Origin: Nitrososphaerota archaeon
GTDB taxonomy: Archaea > Thermoproteota > EX4484-205 > JAAOZO01
Direction: 5' to 3'
Assembly: GCA_011605715.1 (NCBI GenBank)
Contig: JAAOZO010000131.1
Coordinates: 1-8,238 of the forward strand
DNA length: 8,238 nucleotides
Shown: piece after piece, positions 1 to 7,017 of the stretch
Numbering within the stretch: the stretch's first letter is position 1
Layout of the letters: each line of letters starts with the position of its first letter
The notes under the pieces: generated by a model
Told to the model about the DNA's origin: nothing
Databases searched by the model: none
Seen by the model: the letters and a program-made list of their open reading frames with translations, nothing else
Program-made: the position numbers and the translations under genes

Positions 1-258
1 ATGAAGCTCTCTAAAGTCGAAGAAGGAAAGTATGTTCTGGATGTAAGAGGGCTTGTTTGCCCTTACCCCGTGCTTTTAACGAAAAAGGCGCTAGAAGTTC
101 TAAAAGTTGGAGAAACTCTAGACGTTTTTACAGATAACCCGCCTTCCTGTGAAACAATTCCAGAGTCAGTTCGAAGGATTGGCCATAAGGTTGTTAAAAT
201 AAACGAGATTGAACAAGCTGTATGGAAAATAGAAATTAAAAAAGGTGGTGCTCCTTGA
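1..258 (+). CDS. tusA: TusA/SirA/YedF-family sulfur carrier protein
   Basis: This 85-residue protein has the length and pattern of the TusA (SirA/YedF) family. These are small cytoplasmic proteins that carry persulfide sulfur, or in some contexts probably selenium, on a conserved cysteine. The sequence DVRGLVCPYPVL (residues 14-25) contains the signature CPxP motif, with Cys20 as the expected carrier. The later segment DNPPSCETIPESV (45-57) gives a second cysteine (Cys50), and the C-terminal strand region EQAVWKIEIKK closes the two-layer fold. The window starts exactly at its ATG, so no promoter or ribosome site can be judged. The stop overlaps the start of the SelD-like gene by four bases (TTGA), indicating translational coupling. 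The family is clear. Whether the physiological cargo is sulfur or selenium cannot be read from the protein alone; the SelD-like and YeeE-like neighbours make both possible. Confidence 0.92.
   Translation: MKLSKVEEGKYVLDVRGLVCPYPVLLTKKALEVLKVGETLDVFTDNPPSCETIPESVRRIGHKVVKINEIEQAVWKIEIKKGGAP
243..250 (+). promoter_or_regulatory. Shine-Dalgarno site for the SelD-like gene
   Basis: AGGTGGTG contains two GGTG cores that can pair with the archaeal 16S 3' end (AUCACCUCC). It lies 4-7 bases before the TTG at 255, inside the end of the tusA gene. It supports the TTG as start; the TTG shares bases with the tusA stop TGA. Confidence 0.6.
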
Positions 259-1664
259 AAGAAGAAATTAAGAGGTATGATGATCTAGGAATTAATCTCT
301 TCGAACTACCGCTCGGGTGCTCGGTTAAAGTTGATTTAGATAGCGTCGTTTACCCTACGTTAGATGTACTTAAACCAAGGCTGCGCAATCAAGGATTTGA
401 AGTTTCATCTCGAAAAGATGCAGAAATTATAGAAGCTAAAGAGAATTTTGAAGTGTACAGAAAGTTTTACAAACTAGGAAAAAATACTGATGTAAACCCA
501 GAAGAAATAGCTAAGATTTCACCTACTGTTTGCACAGTAGTAATTCAAGCTTACCAACGCTACGCTAGTAAGCCAGAAACATTTAAAGCACTGATAGAGC
601 CAGTTTACAAGAAAATATCAGAATCTGGAGTTAAGGTTAAGCTAGGTAAAGGCCATTCTATAATAACTACTTTTCAAGATGAATCAACGGCAATTTTTGA
701 TTTCATTGTTACGAAAGGAAAAAATACCAACAAATTTTTGGCTATAAATAACGACACAATAAATATAGTGGATCCAACTCTCAGCCCTGAAGATCCCAGA
801 CAAGTTTCAGGAGCGCTTAGTAATGCTCTCAACGATTTGTTTGTTGTTGGAGTGCATGAAGAAATTCAAATAGCACCGCTGATAGGAGCTCCTAATGAAC
901 AAGTTAAGGAAAAAATCTTAAAGGAAGTTGAAAAGTTTTCTCAAAGATACAATTTCAAAGTCATCAATGTACCGCAGTTGTTTAGTAAAAAGATAATATT
1001 GGGCGCAACTGTTTTCGGAATTACAGACAAACAGCCACCACTTAGGGAAGATTTAGTAAGACCTAGAATGAATATAGTCGTGTCAAGACCATTTGGTGAG
1101 CTTGCACCAATAACTGCTTTTGTGTCAAGTTTGTTGGATAATGCAGTAGCTCATGACTTAGAAGAAGAAGGAATTACCTTGAGTGACCTTAAGAAGGCTA
1201 AAGATGAAGCTGTAAACTTAATTTCTTCGCCGAACATTGAAGTTGCTAAGGTCGTGAGCGAATACTTACCTTCAATTGAGCATAAATTTAACGAAGATGA
1301 GCACATTTTGCTTACAACAGATGTAACTGGTCCAGGGTTGTATGTCTTTTATGAGCTTGCAGTTAGAGCAAGAGTTACGATTGAACTAACATGCATTCCG
1401 CTCCTGTTTCCAAAGATTTCTGAATTTGTTACAAGAGAATTTTTAATGCCCAATTCTACAGCTGGAACAAATGGTGCATTTGCTATAATAGTATCTGAAA
1501 AATTAGTAGAGAACGTAGTGAATGACCTAAAGCTTGTTGGTTGCAAGCCAGAAGTTGTAGGGAAAGTTTCGGAAGTTGGAAAACCAAAACTTATTGTTCC
1601 ATTTGAAGTTGCAAAATATATCGCAGACCCAAAGCTTCTCTCCTTGTTAACTTTGAAGAGGTGA
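255..1664 (+). CDS. SelD-like (selenophosphate synthetase-related) AIR-synthase-fold protein
   Basis: This 469-residue protein resembles selenophosphate synthetase (SelD), a PurM-fold enzyme that makes selenophosphate from ATP and selenide. Compared by eye with E. coli SelD as I recall it, the N-terminal loop GCSVK (21-25) matches GCGCK, so Cys22 and Lys25 sit at the catalytic Cys17 and Lys20. DESTAIFDF (142-150), NND ending at Asp167, NALNDLF (190-196, Asp194) and TTDVTGPG (354-361, Asp356) match the ATP/Mg-binding aspartate motifs. Two features differ. About 85 mostly helical residues are inserted between the Cys loop and the first aspartate motif, and the glycine-rich GGHS loop is replaced by NVPQ (238-241). 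True SelD is about 350 residues, so I call this a SelD-related paralogue, not SelD. It starts at TTG overlapping tusA and is followed by a YeeE-type transporter. A role in sulfur or selenium activation is inferred. Confidence 0.78.
   Translation: MKEEIKRYDDLGINLFELPLGCSVKVDLDSVVYPTLDVLKPRLRNQGFEVSSRKDAEIIEAKENFEVYRKFYKLGKNTDVNPEEIAKISPTVCTVVIQAYQRYASKPETFKALIEPVYKKISESGVKVKLGKGHSIITTFQDESTAIFDFIVTKGKNTNKFLAINNDTINIVDPTLSPEDPRQVSGALSNALNDLFVVGVHEEIQIAPLIGAPNEQVKEKILKEVEKFSQRYNFKVINVPQLFSKKIILGATVFGITDKQPPLREDLVRPRMNIVVSRPFGELAPITAFVSSLLDNAVAHDLEEEGITLSDLKKAKDEAVNLISSPNIEVAKVVSEYLPSIEHKFNEDEHILLTTDVTGPGLYVFYELAVRARVTIELTCIPLLFPKISEFVTREFLMPNSTAGTNGAFAIIVSEKLVENVVNDLKLVGCKPEVVGKVSEVGKPKLIVPFEVAKYIADPKLLSLLTLKR
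1658..1664 (+). promoter_or_regulatory. Shine-Dalgarno site deciding the TTG start of the YeeE-like gene
   Basis: GAGGTGA is a near-ideal archaeal ribosome site and also contains the TGA stop of the SelD-like gene. It ends 10 bases before the TTG at 1675. The alternative ATG at 1687 would be 22 bases away, so TTG is the better start. Confidence 0.7.
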
Positions 1665-1674
1665 ATATCAAGAA

Positions 1675-2856
1675 TTGAATGGATCGATGAGTGTTTTTAA
1701 AAGAAAATGTCCTGAGTGGCTCGCTGGGCTCCTTTTAGGTATGATAAATGTTATGTTTTATGCTTGGGCATCTAAGTCATATACAATTTTTGCAGGGTAC
1801 CAAAATTGGGGCCAGAGTATCTATTCAACTTTAAAACTTTCTCAACTAAGTGGTCTTCCTGAAGCGTTCTTTCTTCAAGAAAAGACAAGCGTTGGAATAA
1901 TTGGATTGCTTCTTGGTGCATCAATAGCCTCAATTCTGGCTAATGAATTCAAAATAAGGTTACCTGCGTCAAAAACTCAGGTTGTTGAAGCAATCATTGG
2001 TGGAGTCTTAATGTCAGTTGGAGTTGTTCTTTCACGTGGTTGCAACTGGGGAGGCTTCTTCTCCGCAATTACTGCATTAAGTTTGCATGGTTTTGCGATG
2101 CTACTTGGTTTATTCTTAGGTGGTTACCTTGGGCTAAGGTATACCGCATGGAAAATTTCGCTAGTTACAAAGAAAATTGAAGTAAGTTATCCCGACAATC
2201 ATAAACAACTAAAAAGCTTAACCAACGAAACGTTGAAGTTACTAGTTTTTACATTTGAAGTAGCTTTTATTGCGCTAGTATTAACTTACTATTACACGTC
2301 TGCTGAGAATGGTATCTTTTATACAGTAATTCTATTTTTTGGGTTTTTGGTAGGCGTTGTAATTCAAAGATCGCGCTTTTGTTTTACTACAGCATTTAGA
2401 GACTTACTTTATGGCCCAGAATTTCAGAGAAGTATAAGAATACAGAAAGGAATAATTCTAGGGCTCATCGTTAGTGTGACTGGAACCTTTGTACTAAAGT
2501 ACAAAGGTTACATAGATCCAATGAACTACGTTTATCCAGTTTCACTTTGGAATGTGGTAGGAGGTGCTATTTTTGCTTTTGGCGCGGTCTTAGCTGGAGG
2601 CTGTGCTTCTGGAGTTCTATGGAGAACTGGAGAGGGATACATTAGTTCACTACTAGCATTGATCTCAGCTGTACTTTCTTATCCAATTGCAAGAAATTTA
2701 ATTCGTGTTCCTGGTGTTCAAGTTTTCATACCGAATATCCTTGGATGGGAACTAGGATTAGTAGCAACATATTTTGGATTGTTCCTTTACTCTCTTTTGA
2801 TTTATCGTCTCGAAAAAAGCTATGGCAAAGTCAAAGTGATATCGTTGAAGAAATGA
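1675..2856 (+). CDS. YeeE/YedE-family (sulphur transport domain) membrane transporter
   Basis: This 393-residue multi-pass membrane protein has about nine or ten hydrophobic segments, at roughly 15-33, 71-90, 104-120, 133-157, 188-207, 213-231, 257-275, 291-310, 322-339 and 358-377. It is built as two related halves with the conserved cysteine-glycine loops of the YeeE/YedE family: SRGCNWGG (Cys123) in the first half, and QRSRFCFTTAFRD (Cys236) and AGGCASG (Cys310) in the second. A further Cys12 sits in the N-terminal KCPEW. Bacterial YeeE imports thiosulfate, passing it along conserved cysteines. YedE, encoded beside yedF and selD, has been proposed to carry selenium species. Here the gene lies 10 bases after the SelD-like gene and two genes after tusA, so it plausibly supplies that pathway. 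Translation most likely starts at TTG 1675. The family is firm; thiosulfate, selenium species or another substrate cannot be separated from sequence. Confidence 0.88.
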   Translation: MNGSMSVFKRKCPEWLAGLLLGMINVMFYAWASKSYTIFAGYQNWGQSIYSTLKLSQLSGLPEAFFLQEKTSVGIIGLLLGASIASILANEFKIRLPASKTQVVEAIIGGVLMSVGVVLSRGCNWGGFFSAITALSLHGFAMLLGLFLGGYLGLRYTAWKISLVTKKIEVSYPDNHKQLKSLTNETLKLLVFTFEVAFIALVLTYYYTSAENGIFYTVILFFGFLVGVVIQRSRFCFTTAFRDLLYGPEFQRSIRIQKGIILGLIVSVTGTFVLKYKGYIDPMNYVYPVSLWNVVGGAIFAFGAVLAGGCASGVLWRTGEGYISSLLALISAVLSYPIARNLIRVPGVQVFIPNILGWELGLVATYFGLFLYSLLIYRLEKSYGKVKVISLKK

Positions 2857-2860
2857 AGCC

Positions 2861-2866
2861 GGTGAG
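2861..2866 (+). promoter_or_regulatory. Shine-Dalgarno site for the FTR1-family gene
   Basis: GGTGAG lies six bases before the first of two tandem TTG codons (2873 and 2876) and nine bases before the second. Either TTG may be used; the protein differs by only one residue. Confidence 0.6.
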
Positions 2867-2872
2867 ATTAAA

Positions 2873-3595
2873 TTGTTGAATCAGTACATTGTTTCTTTCA
2901 GAGAATCTTTTGAAGCAATACTTGTAGTCTTTGTAATTTTTGCTTACGTAACGAAAACGAGAAGGCAAGACTTACTAAAGTACGTTTTATATGGTGCTAT
3001 TTTGGCTTTAATCTTTAGTATGATGTTTGGAGTTCTTACTATAATGTTATATAATAGCTTTCCTCCTTCAATAAGAGAGCTATTTGAGGCATTCAGCTCC
3101 TTTTTAGCAGTAGTCATTCTGAACTATACTGTTGTTTGGACTTTCAGTAGAGGAAAAAACATAAAAGCGTCGATAGAAGAAAAAACTAGTACCGCAATTA
3201 GGACTTCTACTACTGCTCTAGCTTTTCTTTCTCTTCTCTTAGTTTTTAGAGAGGGCGTGGAAATGTTTCTATTCTTAACGCCTTTTTTCATGAGCAATCC
3301 TTTACAAACTGTTCTTGCCACGCTATTAGGAATTTTCAGTTCCACTTTGTTAAGCTACCTCGTCTTCATAGTAGGACTAAAAATGGATCTTCGTAAATTT
3401 TTCTTTTACACAAGCTTACTATTGATTCTAGTGGCAGGTAGCATGCTTAATTCAGGTTTTCACGAACTGGTGGAATTCTTAGAGAGCTTTAACTTTTCCA
3501 ACGTTGATGTTATAGAGCGAGTGGGACTCTTATCTACTGGTGTGTACCTATTGGCAGCAATTCTCATAACAGTTAGGTCGTATGTAAAAAGCTGA
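2873..3595 (+). CDS. FTR1-family iron permease
   Basis: This 240-residue membrane protein has seven probable transmembrane helices, near residues 5-26, 36-60, 74-92, 113-135, 143-168, 177-197 and 215-236. It carries the two RExxE motifs that define the FTR1 iron permease family: RESFE in helix 1 (10-14) and REGVE in helix 4 (126-130). A third acidic segment, IRELFEAF (68-75), precedes helix 3. In this family the RExxE glutamates bind iron during import across the cytoplasmic membrane. The length is at the short end for the family, and no partner multicopper oxidase or periplasmic iron protein is encoded in the window. It starts with TTG 16 bases after the YeeE-like gene and ends 10 bases before the glycosyltransferase gene. 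Co-transcription with sulfur/selenium genes is unusual and may reflect Fe-S supply or simple co-regulation; that link is inference. Confidence 0.88.
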   Translation: MLNQYIVSFRESFEAILVVFVIFAYVTKTRRQDLLKYVLYGAILALIFSMMFGVLTIMLYNSFPPSIRELFEAFSSFLAVVILNYTVVWTFSRGKNIKASIEEKTSTAIRTSTTALAFLSLLLVFREGVEMFLFLTPFFMSNPLQTVLATLLGIFSSTLLSYLVFIVGLKMDLRKFFFYTSLLLILVAGSMLNSGFHELVEFLESFNFSNVDVIERVGLLSTGVYLLAAILITVRSYVKS

Positions 3596-3605
3596 AGAAA
3601 GCAAA

Positions 3606-4622
3606 ATGAAAGTGCTTTTTGCTTCTTCTGGAATTGGTCTTGGCCATATAGCCAGAGACTTCTATCTCTCAAGTTATATGCACTGGGCCAATATATCATG
3701 GATCACGTCTGGTGTTGCTTTAAAGTACCTAGAAGCCAGGAACGCTAGAATTCATGAAGCAGCCTATAGCTTAGAGAGATTAGATAAAATCATAGAAGAT
3801 ATGTTTGAGAACGGAATCCTTAAAGTGAGTCTTGATAAAATTCTGAAGTTGTATAATACAATTAAAAACAACAGTATAAAACTAAAGGAGTTAGTTAACC
3901 TAGATGATTTTGATAGCATTGTAGCTGATGAATTTTGGGAACTTTTACTTCTAGAAAAACCAGCAACAAAAGTTACGTTTATAACGGACTTTCTGAACTT
4001 TAAACCTCAAATTAATTCTATAGCTCAACCTTTGTTGCTTCCTCATGTTAACAAAGTACTTCATCGGAAGCTTAAAGATTTTGAAACCATAATTTACATT
4101 GGTTTAGAACCTATTTCAGTTGAAGAGCTTGAGTTCTATGGACAAATTTTTACTCATGGAATCCTCGATTGTAATTGTACAGACGAAAAAGATTTTGTTC
4201 TAATAAATCTTGGTGGAACGTCTGCTGGTTATCCTTTGTTAAATAAAGTTCTTCCTATCTTAGACAAATTGAAACTCAATGTTAGAGTGATAGGGTCTGC
4301 TAAACATTTTACTCCAAACCCACTTTATTATGTATGCTGCTCGAAGTTAGTAATCTCTATGGCTGGTTATTCTAGTCTTATAGAACTTTCTCGCTTTAAA
4401 AAGAGAGGAATAATTGTTCCTCTATCCGGCCATTTCGAACAAGAAAACAATGCAAAAGTATTTTATGGTAGACCTGGTTATCGTGTCTTAAATTTCGGCG
4501 AAATCGAGAGATTCTTAGAAAGATACGTAATAGAAATTTTTGACGAAGATCCAGATCCGCCTACGTTTAAGGATGGATCAAAAGAAATATCAGAAAGGTT
4601 GAAGTTTATCTTTTCAAATTAA
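3606..4622 (+). CDS. GT-B-fold glycosyltransferase, MurG/GT28-like
   Basis: This 338-residue protein starts with a short strand and a glycine-rich loop, FASSGIGLGHIARD (5-18), typical of GT-B glycosyltransferases of the MurG/GT28-like and archaeal 'glycosyltransferase family 1' groups. The C-terminal half opens with FVLINLGGTSAGYP (197-210). It contains the donor-site pattern ISMAGYSSLIEL (250-261) followed by IIVPLSGHFEQENNA (269-283), the usual nucleotide-sugar binding region. There is no signal peptide or membrane helix, so it is cytoplasmic or membrane-associated. Its ATG lies 10 bases after the FTR1 gene with only a weak upstream purine stretch (GAAGAAAG), so it probably depends on the operon mRNA. 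A cysteine pair CC (244-245) precedes the donor motif. Sugar donor and acceptor are unknown, and nothing in the neighbours explains why it sits last in a transport operon. Confidence 0.8.
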   Translation: MKVLFASSGIGLGHIARDFYLSSYMHWANISWITSGVALKYLEARNARIHEAAYSLERLDKIIEDMFENGILKVSLDKILKLYNTIKNNSIKLKELVNLDDFDSIVADEFWELLLLEKPATKVTFITDFLNFKPQINSIAQPLLLPHVNKVLHRKLKDFETIIYIGLEPISVEELEFYGQIFTHGILDCNCTDEKDFVLINLGGTSAGYPLLNKVLPILDKLKLNVRVIGSAKHFTPNPLYYVCCSKLVISMAGYSSLIELSRFKKRGIIVPLSGHFEQENNAKVFYGRPGYRVLNFGEIERFLERYVIEIFDEDPDPPTFKDGSKEISERLKFIFSN

Positions 4623-4632
4623 AGTTGTTTAC

Positions 4633-4665
4633 ATGGGTTTTTAAGTCAAAACTTAAATACCCCAT
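4633..4665 (+). promoter_or_regulatory. Inverted repeat over the merA BRE/TATA region: probable operator
   Basis: GGGTTTTTAAGT (4635-4646) and ACTTAAATACCC (4651-4662) are inverted copies that match at 11 of 12 positions around a CAAA spacer. With a one-base shift the pairing extends to ATGGG (4633-4637) and CCCAT (4661-4665). The right arm contains the TATA box and the spacer overlaps the BRE. A dimeric repressor bound here would block TBP/TFB. Mercury-responsive archaeal regulators of the ArsR-like type are known to act at merA promoters, so a mercury or metal sensor is the likely ligand. The regulator gene itself is not in this window. Confidence 0.6.
4652..4659 (+). promoter_or_regulatory. 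merA TATA box (leaderless promoter)
   Basis: CTTAAATA is preceded by an A-rich BRE-like stretch (TCAAAA). Its centre is about 26 bases before the merA ATG at 4682, so transcription should start at or next to the A of the start codon. No Shine-Dalgarno sequence precedes the ATG, which agrees with a leaderless mRNA. Confidence 0.7.
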
Positions 4666-4681
4666 AACATCGTTATAGTAT

Positions 4682-6103
4682 ATGACCGAAAATTACGACC
4701 TCGTCATCTTAGGTCATGGTTCTGCAGCTTTTGCAGCTGCAATAAAAGCTAACGACCTTGGAGTAAAGACGGCAATGATCGGATGTAATGTTACCAAAGG
4801 CACACTTCTTGGAGGGACATGCGTGAATGTTGGATGTATACCAAGTAAATACCTCATAAATATTTCGAGGTTTTACCGTTTAGCAAAAATGAGCTCTATC
4901 GAAGGCGTAAAAATAAAGGATGTAAGTGTAAACTTTAGGGATATTGCAGAAAGTAAGGAGAGAATAGTTGAAGAGCTTAGAAAAGAAAAATATGAGGGGG
5001 TGCTCAGCGCACTTGAAAGTGTAACTTACTACAATGGCTTCACGAAGTTCGTTTCGAATGAAGAAGTAAAGGTTGAAGGTAAAGGTGTAATTCGTGGAAA
5101 GAAGTTTGTAGTCGCTACAGGAGCAAGACCCAATATACCAACAATAAAGGGATTAAACGGCATCGACTATCTAACGAACGAAGAGGCATTAAGCTTAGAA
5201 GAAATCCCACACTCCATTTGTATTGTAGGTGGAAGGGCTTTAGGTTTAGAATTTGCTCAAATGTTTTCTAACTTTGGGTCAAAAGTTACTGTGCTACAAC
5301 GAAGCAATAGAATTCTTCCGAGTCATGAAACAGAGATTTCTGAAGAACTACGAAGATATCTAGAAGATGATGGAATTGAAATCTTTACAGGCGTGCAGAT
5401 AAATGAAATTACTAAGAAAGGAGAGCTAAAGGTAGTAAGTGCTTCTGCTGGTGGAAAGAGAGTTAGCATTGAATGTGAAAAACTACTTTTTGCAACTGGA
5501 AGGAAGCCAAATACTGAAAACTTAAACTTAGATAAAGTAGGCGTAGCCGTAGACGAGAGTGGCTTTATTATAGTAAATGAAGAAATGCAAACTTCCGCTG
5601 CTAATGTTTGGGCTGCAGGTGATGTTGTTGGCTATCCAATGCTTGAGCCTTTAGCAGCAAAGCAAGGGGCAACTGCAGTTGAAAATGCATTTCTTTCATC
5701 TGGTAAGAAAATTAATCTGAACGAAGTACCAGAAGTCGTGTTTACTTATCCAGAAGTAGCTAAGGTTGGACTTACTGATGCTGAAGCCATAAGAAGAGGT
5801 ATAAGATGTTCATGCAGGGCGCTTCCTCTTTATTACTTACCAAAGGCAAGAATCATTGGAGATATTAGGGGATTAATGAAGCTCGTGATAGATGCTGAGA
5901 ATAAACAAATTATTGGAGCAAACATTTTAGCTCCAAATGCTTCTGAAATTATTCACGAATGTACGTTGGCAGTAAAGTTCAAGCTTACGATAGACGACCT
6001 TATAGATACTGTGCATGTCTTTCCTACACTTTCTGAGCTAGTAAAGCTTACTGCACAATCGTTCTACAAGGATATTTCTAAGCTTAGTTGTTGTTCTGAG
6101 TAA
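4682..6103 (+). CDS. merA: Mercuric reductase (MerA), short form without NmerA domain
   Basis: This 473-residue flavoprotein disulfide reductase should reduce Hg(II) to volatile Hg(0) with NAD(P)H in the cytoplasm. The N-terminal FAD fold contains LGHGSAAFAAAIKA (10-23). The redox disulfide is in GGTCVNVGCIPSK (Cys47, Cys52). The pyridine nucleotide fold includes IVGGRALGLEFAQMF (181-195), and the second FAD motif is AAGDVVG (311-317). The C-terminal tail LSCCSE gives the vicinal Cys470-Cys471 that hands Hg(II) to the active site and is diagnostic of MerA. Lipoamide dehydrogenases instead keep a catalytic HxHPTxSE; here the segment is HVFPTLSE (445-452), lacking the second histidine. There is no N-terminal heavy-metal-binding domain, as in many archaeal MerA proteins. 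An extra CSC (376-378) is present. The gene has its own promoter with a probable operator and is separate from the upstream operon. Confidence 0.92.
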   Translation: MTENYDLVILGHGSAAFAAAIKANDLGVKTAMIGCNVTKGTLLGGTCVNVGCIPSKYLINISRFYRLAKMSSIEGVKIKDVSVNFRDIAESKERIVEELRKEKYEGVLSALESVTYYNGFTKFVSNEEVKVEGKGVIRGKKFVVATGARPNIPTIKGLNGIDYLTNEEALSLEEIPHSICIVGGRALGLEFAQMFSNFGSKVTVLQRSNRILPSHETEISEELRRYLEDDGIEIFTGVQINEITKKGELKVVSASAGGKRVSIECEKLLFATGRKPNTENLNLDKVGVAVDESGFIIVNEEMQTSAANVWAAGDVVGYPMLEPLAAKQGATAVENAFLSSGKKINLNEVPEVVFTYPEVAKVGLTDAEAIRRGIRCSCRALPLYYLPKARIIGDIRGLMKLVIDAENKQIIGANILAPNASEIIHECTLAVKFKLTIDDLIDTVHVFPTLSELVKLTAQSFYKDISKLSCCSE

Positions 6104-6190
6104 TGGTTAATAATTTTAACTTAGCTAGATGTGTAGCATGAATGAGAAAAATTTATATTCCCTCTTTTTTATAGTTGTGTGGCCTAGTCT
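6104..6190 (+). promoter_or_regulatory. merA 3' end and CBS-gene promoter region
   Basis: Right after the merA stop, GTTAA (6106-6110) and TTAAC (6116-6120) form a weak inverted repeat around TAATT. The CBS-gene promoter follows: an A-rich BRE-like stretch GAGAAAAA (6144-6151) and the TATA box TTTATATT (6152-6159), about 35 bases before the ATG at 6191, giving a leader of roughly ten bases. A T6 run (6165-6170) inside this region could stop merA transcription. I see no clear ribosome site. Confidence 0.5.
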
Positions 6191-7017
6191 ATGAGTACTA
6201 GTTTAATTAAGCGGTTACAAAACTTTAAAGTTAAAGATGTATTGGAAATTTCCTCTTCAGTTATTATCAAATTAAGTCTAGTGACCCCGTTATCGCGGCA
6301 GCTCCTTTTTTAACAGTATTTGACGTAGACGTCGTTTTTGTGACTAAAGAGGATTCTGTTCATGGATTTATTGGAGGATACATTATTATTGAAATCATTG
6401 AACAATCTCGAAAAAATGCTTGGTCAACACTCTATAAGACTCCTAGTGAAAATGTTGACTGGAAGTTGTTAACAACGAGTTTAGACGAAGAACTAGACAT
6501 TCTTCTAAGAAAAATGATAGCTACTGGCTACGGTCATGCTCTAGTTTTAGATAAAGATAAACCTGTAAGTCCTATAGGTTTGTTAGACATAGCAAAATTT
6601 TTCTTGTACTCGGGTGTATCGGATAACTTAGAAGACATTACAATTGGTCAACTTGGGTCAAGTCCAATTGTAAGTGTACCCCCAGAGTCAACTATACTTC
6701 AAGCTGTAAGTACTATGATCGAAAAGAGAGTCAGGAGGCTGTTGGTTAAAGATAAGGTTCTTTCTGATAGAAGCTTGATAAAAGCGCTCATGACGTATCC
6801 TTGGCTAAGTAAGCTGCGTGACTCTACAGAAGAGACTCTCAATTCGCCGTTAACTGCGCTTCCAGCAACTGTTTTTCATAAGCCTAGTAGAGCATTACCT
6901 AGTGAAGGTTTAAGCAAGGGATTAAGCTTGCTACTGGATGCTGAGGCTAAATGCTTATTAGTAGATGGCCAAATCGCAACTCCATGGGACCTCGTCGTAA
7001 AGCCCATTAAGCAGTAG
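6191..7017 (+). CDS. Four-CBS-domain protein, reading frame broken near 6271
   Basis: The ATG at 6191 follows a good TATA box and begins a CBS-like segment, NFKVKDVLEISSSVIIK. That frame then runs into a stop at 6311. The frame one base back continues with SSDPVIAAAPFLTVFDVDVV and stays open to 7017. Adding one A to the AAA at 6269-6271 joins the two into a single protein of about 275 residues. It would hold four CBS repeats, near residues 13-62, 91-140, 150-202 and 222-272, i.e. two Bateman modules, which usually bind adenine nucleotides such as AMP or ATP. No catalytic, DNA-binding or membrane domain is fused, so its partner is unknown. The GTG at 6340 lies in the middle of the first repeat and has no ribosome site, so it is a poor start. 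The break may be a sequencing error in a short A run or a recent mutation. Confidence 0.72.

Noticed and set aside
1349..1546. Minus-strand open frame of 65 codons
   Set aside because: It lies wholly inside the SelD-like gene, has no promoter or ribosome site, and its translation shows no recognisable family.
255..1664. Calling this gene true SelD
   Set aside because: The GGHS loop is absent, there is a large insertion after the Cys loop, and no selenoprotein machinery is visible in the window.
1687..2856. ATG at 1687 as start of the YeeE-like gene
   Set aside because: It is 22 bases from the strong GAGGTGA site, whereas TTG 1675 is at the normal spacing.
3124..3345. Minus-strand open frame of 73 codons
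   Set aside because: It is opposite the FTR1 gene across the conserved REGVE helix; the + strand protein explains the region.
3460..3699. Minus-strand open frame of 79 codons across the FTR1/glycosyltransferase junction
   Set aside because: It overlaps two well-supported + strand genes and has no initiation signals or family match.
4682..6103. Dihydrolipoamide dehydrogenase or glutathione reductase
   Set aside because: The catalytic second histidine of HxHPT is replaced by Phe and the C-terminus has the vicinal cysteine pair of MerA.
6265..6280. Programmed -1 frameshift in the CBS gene
   Set aside because: The bases around the break do not form a canonical X XXY YYZ slippery heptamer in the incoming frame and no strong downstream structure was seen.
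6340..7017. A separate 225-residue protein starting at GTG 6340
   Set aside because: The GTG falls in the middle of the first CBS repeat, no ribosome site precedes it, and CBS-like sequence with a TATA box continues upstream to 6191.
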